Below, piece after piece: positions 55,601 through 61,600 of a stretch of 64,000 nucleotides of DNA. The notes below the pieces were generated by a model. It was given only the letters and a program-made list of their open reading frames with translations, did not search any database and had not been told where the DNA came from. How positions within the stretch are numbered: the stretch's first letter is position 1; each line of letters starts with the position of its first letter. The stretch covers positions 235,222 to 299,221 of the forward strand of contig VWZL01005146.1 of assembly GCA_013396915.1 (NCBI GenBank), read 5' to 3'. This DNA comes from Stercorarius parasiticus (Eukaryota > Chordata > Aves > Charadriiformes > Stercorariidae). The position numbers and the translations under genes are program-made.

Positions 55601-58600
55601 TTGGTTTTGTTTTTTGTGTATAAGGCCTGATTAAAAGCTTATTTATGTTAATGGGAATCTCTTTTTGATACAAGGAGGCTTTGCAGAAAATTTTTAGCCA
55701 CTATCCACTGTTTGTCTACCATTTTTTATTTGCCCCTAGTTTTAGTGCTGGATTTTTGGTGTTGCATGCTTTACCAACAGTTTTTTTACATGCAAGGTAA
55801 GTATGCTGGCTTGCAGTGACTGTCAATAAAGAAGATAACACTTGCTTCCTTGCAGATCAGTCAGGCTTCTAGGGTTCCCTCTCCGTAGCAGCACCTTGTT
55901 TCACTGACATACTTATTCCTCTCTTCTCTAGCAGGCTATAAACTTTCAAAGAAGCCGCAGTAGATACTCTGGTTGCTAGCATCTGCCTGCAGCCTGTTGG
56001 GACCTATTTGGCTTAGCGTTTACACTAATGAACTTAACACAGGAAAGCAGGAGCACTGATGAAATTTCACTGATGACATGAAGCTGAGAGACCAAACCAA
56101 CACAGTGGAAGCTGAGATTTTATTTAGTACAGTAAGACCTGGATGTTCCTGAGGCCTGGAGTAGTATAAGATAAAATTAAATTATGCAAAGTACAAGATC
56201 ACACATGCAAGAATTGCTAGCAACTTTTCAGCTATAAACAGGTTGTCTGCCAGAATTAAATGGTGAGAAAAAGGGCTCTAACATGCTAGTTAATCACACA
56301 AAGATTGAACCACTCGGTTTTTATGAAAGCACAAATGCAGTCCCAGGATGTATCAGAAGTAATTCTAAAAGAGATACACAGCCCTATGGAAAATGTTAAT
56401 GCATCAAAACCCTGGCAGGTTCTTTTCTGTAACACTGCCTGCAGTTATAGCCACTCACAATCATAAAATGTAAACTTTGTGATGGCGTGGAAGCAGACTG
56501 AAACCTTATCATGAAAAAAAAAGTTAAATAGCTGGATGTTTTTATATTTGCAAAATGAAGGCTGGGAGGAGGAAAGGCATGATTGCTGTTTTCATGCTCA
56601 CCTAATGCACTTTCAGACAGCAGATGGGCAGGGCTGTGCTGAAGTTAACAGCTGTGCAGTCACGCACACAAAAAGTAAACAACCTGCCCATGCTTTATTG
56701 TCACCTGGAAGTTGAGAGGTTCCCAGCTGTTGGGAGAGCAGCTTTTTGCATGGTGTTCTGAAATCAGCAGAGTGTATTTGTGTGTGTCCCAGTGACAGCC
56801 AAGTCCCTGCTGTTGGAAGCAAGAGCTGCAGTACCCTGATCAGAGCAAAAACCAGAGTGATGCAGGCAGAGAGAGGGCACTGGGGGGGCATGTTGAGCAT
56901 CTGTTTGCCTGGGCTAGGCTGGGCTCAGCTGTGGTGTTCCTCCAGGTCATGATATGGGTTTGCAGAGCCTTGTGGCTGTTTGGCACTTGAATCCACCTTT
57001 CGGTGAGCCCTCACCAAGTCGCTGGGCTCTGTCTTTGTGTCACTCTCCCTGAGTGATGTTTTGTGTCCCTTCAGCTGACTGGGGCTACGGTGTAGTCAGA
57101 TCTAGTGTTACTGCATCTTTGGGGCTGAGTTAAAAATTTCCCCAGACCTTTGGGGATCACACAGAGAGCTGAGACCTGCATGGATTTTGCTTGGGTCCAG
57201 CACACCCAGGGGGCTCCCAGATGAGGCTAATAAGCTTGAGCTGATCCTGGGAGAAAAAAATGGGAGTGCTGGTCCTGTGTCTTGTGGCACTTGTGCAAAG
57301 AGATTGTTGAGGCTCCAGAGCAGAGGTTAATTATTGCGGAGCCAAGCAGAGTCTGGCAAGGGCTGTGAATTTGAGCTCAAAACTGCACAAAAAGCAGCTA
57401 CAGCTGTTCCCGGTGAAGAGCTGGCCCCTGAAGCCAGAGGACTGCATCTGTGTGACGCTGCCTTGTCTAGCAGCCCTAGGCTTGAGCTGTTCCTCTTTGT
57501 GTGGCGTGGATGATCCTCAGCACCTGGGTGTGCTAACTACAGAGCTTCAACTGTACTTTTAGGTTGGTTTGATCCATATTTGAAAGGATTTATAGGACAT
57601 CTGCAGTTGCTGGTTAATTAACAAGTGCCAGGGGCCTTTCAAGTATGGCCTCCTGCCCCTCCACCCTCCCATCCCTCCCCAGATGCTGCTGCACAGAGGG
57701 TGGTGGGGTCTGAACATCTCTTTATATGGGGTAGAGAATTTTTACTTTCGTACCTACTGTGTTTAGACTGGTAGGTACCAGAATTGTTGAGGATTTTTTG
57801 TTTGTTGGAACTTTTTTCCCCCCGCTCTCTTTAAAACTTCTGACTTTATCTCCCCTACAACCCCTTACCTACATATCTGTTATGACATGACCAAGGCTCT
57901 TTTTTTCAAAAAGATCAAGTGAGGAAAAAAAAATCTTGGCATACTGCTTTGTACCTGGAAATAATGCTCTTGAGCATTCAGTTGAGCCAGTATGCTAGGA
58001 AAGAGTTAAATCACTGGGGTTTTTAACTTGCAAGTACAAGAATTTGGCCTCAGGCAATTAGTTGCTGTTTGAGAATGGTTTTGTTGATATGCTGCCATCC
58101 TCTCTAGCATTTCAAAAGATTTTTACATTAATATTATATCTGCCCTACAGGTTATTCTGACGAAAGGAAATTTACAGTCTTAGACAAAAATCTTTCAGTG
58201 GGTTGTCTCTTATTTTTTTAATCCTTCCTCTTCTGTAGGGAGAGGCTTAATCAAGTTATACCTAGCCTGTGTCTCTCTAACAAGTGTGTTAAATATGTAT
58301 CTTCAAAGGTAATCTTGAATAACATGCAGCTAGCTAATAAAAGCAAAAAATGTTCGTTCTTTAATGGGGAAGTTCAGAGAGCTAATTTGTATCTTAATGC
58401 CCTGCAGACAATCTTTTCCCTGAGCTCCAGGAGAGCCTCTTCTCTTCTGGCCAAAGACCTGACTGAATTCCTCTTGGACTCTTCATCTCTCTCATCTGCA
58501 GAGTCTGACAGGTGCAACTGCCTCCATCCGCATGAATTTCAGTTGCAGCTTGTCTCCACTGTTCTAAGCAGCGATGAGAAATTTGATCCTAAATTTGTGG

Positions 58601-61600
58601 TGTCGTTTTGCACTGATCTTGTGGAACCAGAAGTGCCAAGCTCAGTGTTAAATCAAGAATTTGACTTGCACAAATGAATGGTCTTTTCTAAATACCCTCA
58701 GGCTACGCTGTGCTTCAATTTATAAGCGTGTGAGCCCCACATTTTAATAGAAAGGTCATTATTAATATGTTACTCTTGGTTTTGGCCAGTGTTATTTTAT
58801 CTCTGTAAAATAAATACTATAAAAAATATTTTGGTGGAAAAATGAGACATGTTACTAGTTTAGAGTCATTATCTAAGTATTTGTGTCAAACTAGTGACAA
58901 CACTGATCTTTAGCTTTTCTCAGCAATGCAGTTAAGCAACGCACATTTGGTAAAATAACTGTTGCTTCCAATTTAGCTACTGAGAAGTGATTCTCTTTGT
59001 TCTTTGATACTTGAACTGAGGCAAGTTTTCTACTGTTGTCAGTGGATGGACTTGCAGGGGTCTTATTCAAAGGAGCTATACTGGTTCTTAGAAGTGGGAC
59101 AATGTTTTTTAATCTTCTTGATATTTGTTCTTTGATACTGGACTTAAATGGTTTAAATTTCATTGTATTAATATTCTAAATAAGGAAAAACCCTTATGCG
59201 TGTGCTAGTTTTACATTGCTCAATTATTATGATTTCTGTTCAGGAATTATTTTTTGAGCCTGTGGTTTTTTTGCACTAGCTTTGGACTAGTATTTGGACT
59301 GTCATAGGAAAATTCCCTTCTCTTGCCTCCATTGCAGAGTAAACCTACTATCAGGGTCAGAAGCAACACAAAATTCAAGTAAAATGAATTCTTGGTCTCA
59401 GAAGGCTGACTTGAGCACACTAAAAGTGGAAAAGGAGTCACACTAATCATATCTTTTAAACCTGGGAACTTGGTAAATTTGATAAAATGTGATCTGTTTC
59501 ATCAAACAATTAAAAAAAAAAATTGCTTAAACTGTTAAGCATGAAGAGTCATAGAAATCCTAGAATGCCAGGTTGGAAGGGACCTCAAGGATCATCTGGC
59601 TGAACCTTTCTTGGCAAAAGCACCGTCTAGGCAAGATGGCCCAGCACCCTGTCCAGCTAAATCTTAAAAGCGTCCAATGTTGGGGAATCCACCACTTGCC
59701 TGGGGAGATTATTCCAATGGCTCATTGTTCTCACTGTAAAAAATTTTCCTCTTGTGTCCAATCGGAACCTCCCCAGGAGTAACTTGTACCCATTACCCTT
59801 CATCTTTTCCATGTGACCCCTTGTAAAAAGGGAGTCTCTGTCTTCTTTGTAGCCACCCTTTAAATACTGGAACATGGTGATAAGGTCTCCATTAAGCCTT
59901 CTTTTCACAAGGCTGACCAAGCCCAATTCTCTCAGCCTTTCCTCATGTAGCAGGCTTCCCAGTCCTTTGATCATCTTTGTGGCCCTTCTCTGGACCCTCT
60001 CCAGCCTGTCCACATCTTCTTTGTATAGCAGGGACCAAAACTGAACAAAGTATTCCAGGTGTGGCCTGACAAGCACTGAGTAGAGTGAGATAATGACTTC
60101 TTTATCTCTGCTGGTGAGGCCCTTGTTGTTGTAACCCAGCATTGTCTTGGCTTTCTTTGCCGCAGCAGCACACTGTTTGCTCATATTGAGCTTGTTGTCC
60201 ACCAGGACCCCCAGGTCCCTTTCCACAGAGCTGTTCCCCAGCCAGGTAGATCCCAGTCTGTGCTGCACTCCTGGATTATGTTTTCCCAGGTGCAAGACCT
60301 TACACTTGTCCCTGTTGAACTTCATAAGGTTCTTGTTAGCCCACTCTTCCAGCCTATCCAGGTCTTCCTGCAGGGTGGCTCTCCCTTCCAAAGTGTCCAC
60401 TACCCCACTCGGTTTTGTATCATCAGCAAACATCGTCAGGGTACACTTGATCCCATCATCCAGATCACTTACGAAGATATTAAACAGCATTGAGCCCAAT
60501 ATCGATCCCTGAGGGACCCCACTTGTGACAGATTACTAGTTTGAAAAGGAGCAATTTACCACCACCCTCTGGGTGGGGCCTGTCAGCCAGTTCCCCACCC
60601 ACTGCACAGACCACTAGTCTAGATTGTAACGCATCAGTGTCTCTAGGAGGAGGGTGTGGGGTACTGTGTCCAAAGCCTTGGAGAAATCCAGGTAGGCAAT
60701 GTCCATTGTTCACCCCACATCAACAGAGCAGGTTACTTTGTCATAGAAGGCGATCAGGTATGTCAAGTGTTATTTGCCCTTGGTGAATGCGTGCTGGCTT
60801 TTCCCAGTCATGTGCTTCATTTGACTTGTGATCGCCCCCAGGAGGATTCCTTCCATAACTTTCCCAGAAAGAAATCAAACTACATTGTATTAAGAGGAAA
60901 ACCAAAAATTTTTGACAAATTAAACCATATGGGTTGTGAAATTATCATGCACGTAGTAGAATACTTTTAAATAGCTTATGTTCAGGTGCATGGATTCATT
61001 GACCTAGTTAAGTTTGAGTAATGCTGTGTCAAGTGATATTAAAACCACACAAGCTCATGGGTAGTTCTTTCTCTGCTTAGGAGCTACTGAATATGATTTG
61101 GTCACCACAGATTTTCTTCCTGTATGTGTCAGTGCTGTCCAAGTCATTGGTGTGTGCTGGGATCAACACTGCTGTATTCAAAGCTAGTGCCTTCTGATGT
61201 CTTAAGAGATGGGGTGGGATTTCCTAGAATTTCACACAACTCTGATAAAAGTCCTCTATGATCAGAAATATTTCTTTTTAAATAACCTAGAATATTCATC
61301 ACATTTTTTTCATTAGACTGATGATTGTTGGTCTTCTATCTTGTCTAACCGTAGAAGAAAGACCTTAAGTGTCAAGAATTCATTTCCAGACTTTGTGCCA
61401 GACTGCTTTATATTTTAGGTGGATGAAAGTAGTTACAGGTTTTTCCTCCCTTGTTCTCTTCTGACTGCAATAAGACAGAACATGTTTCTGCAGTTTGTAT
61501 AGTAGGGGTATTTCAAATTCAGAGAAGAGTAGGGGCCCTGGCTTAAGGTTAGTCTCACAACTTTGATAACTTTTTGATCTTTGCATCTTCTAAAATGTTT

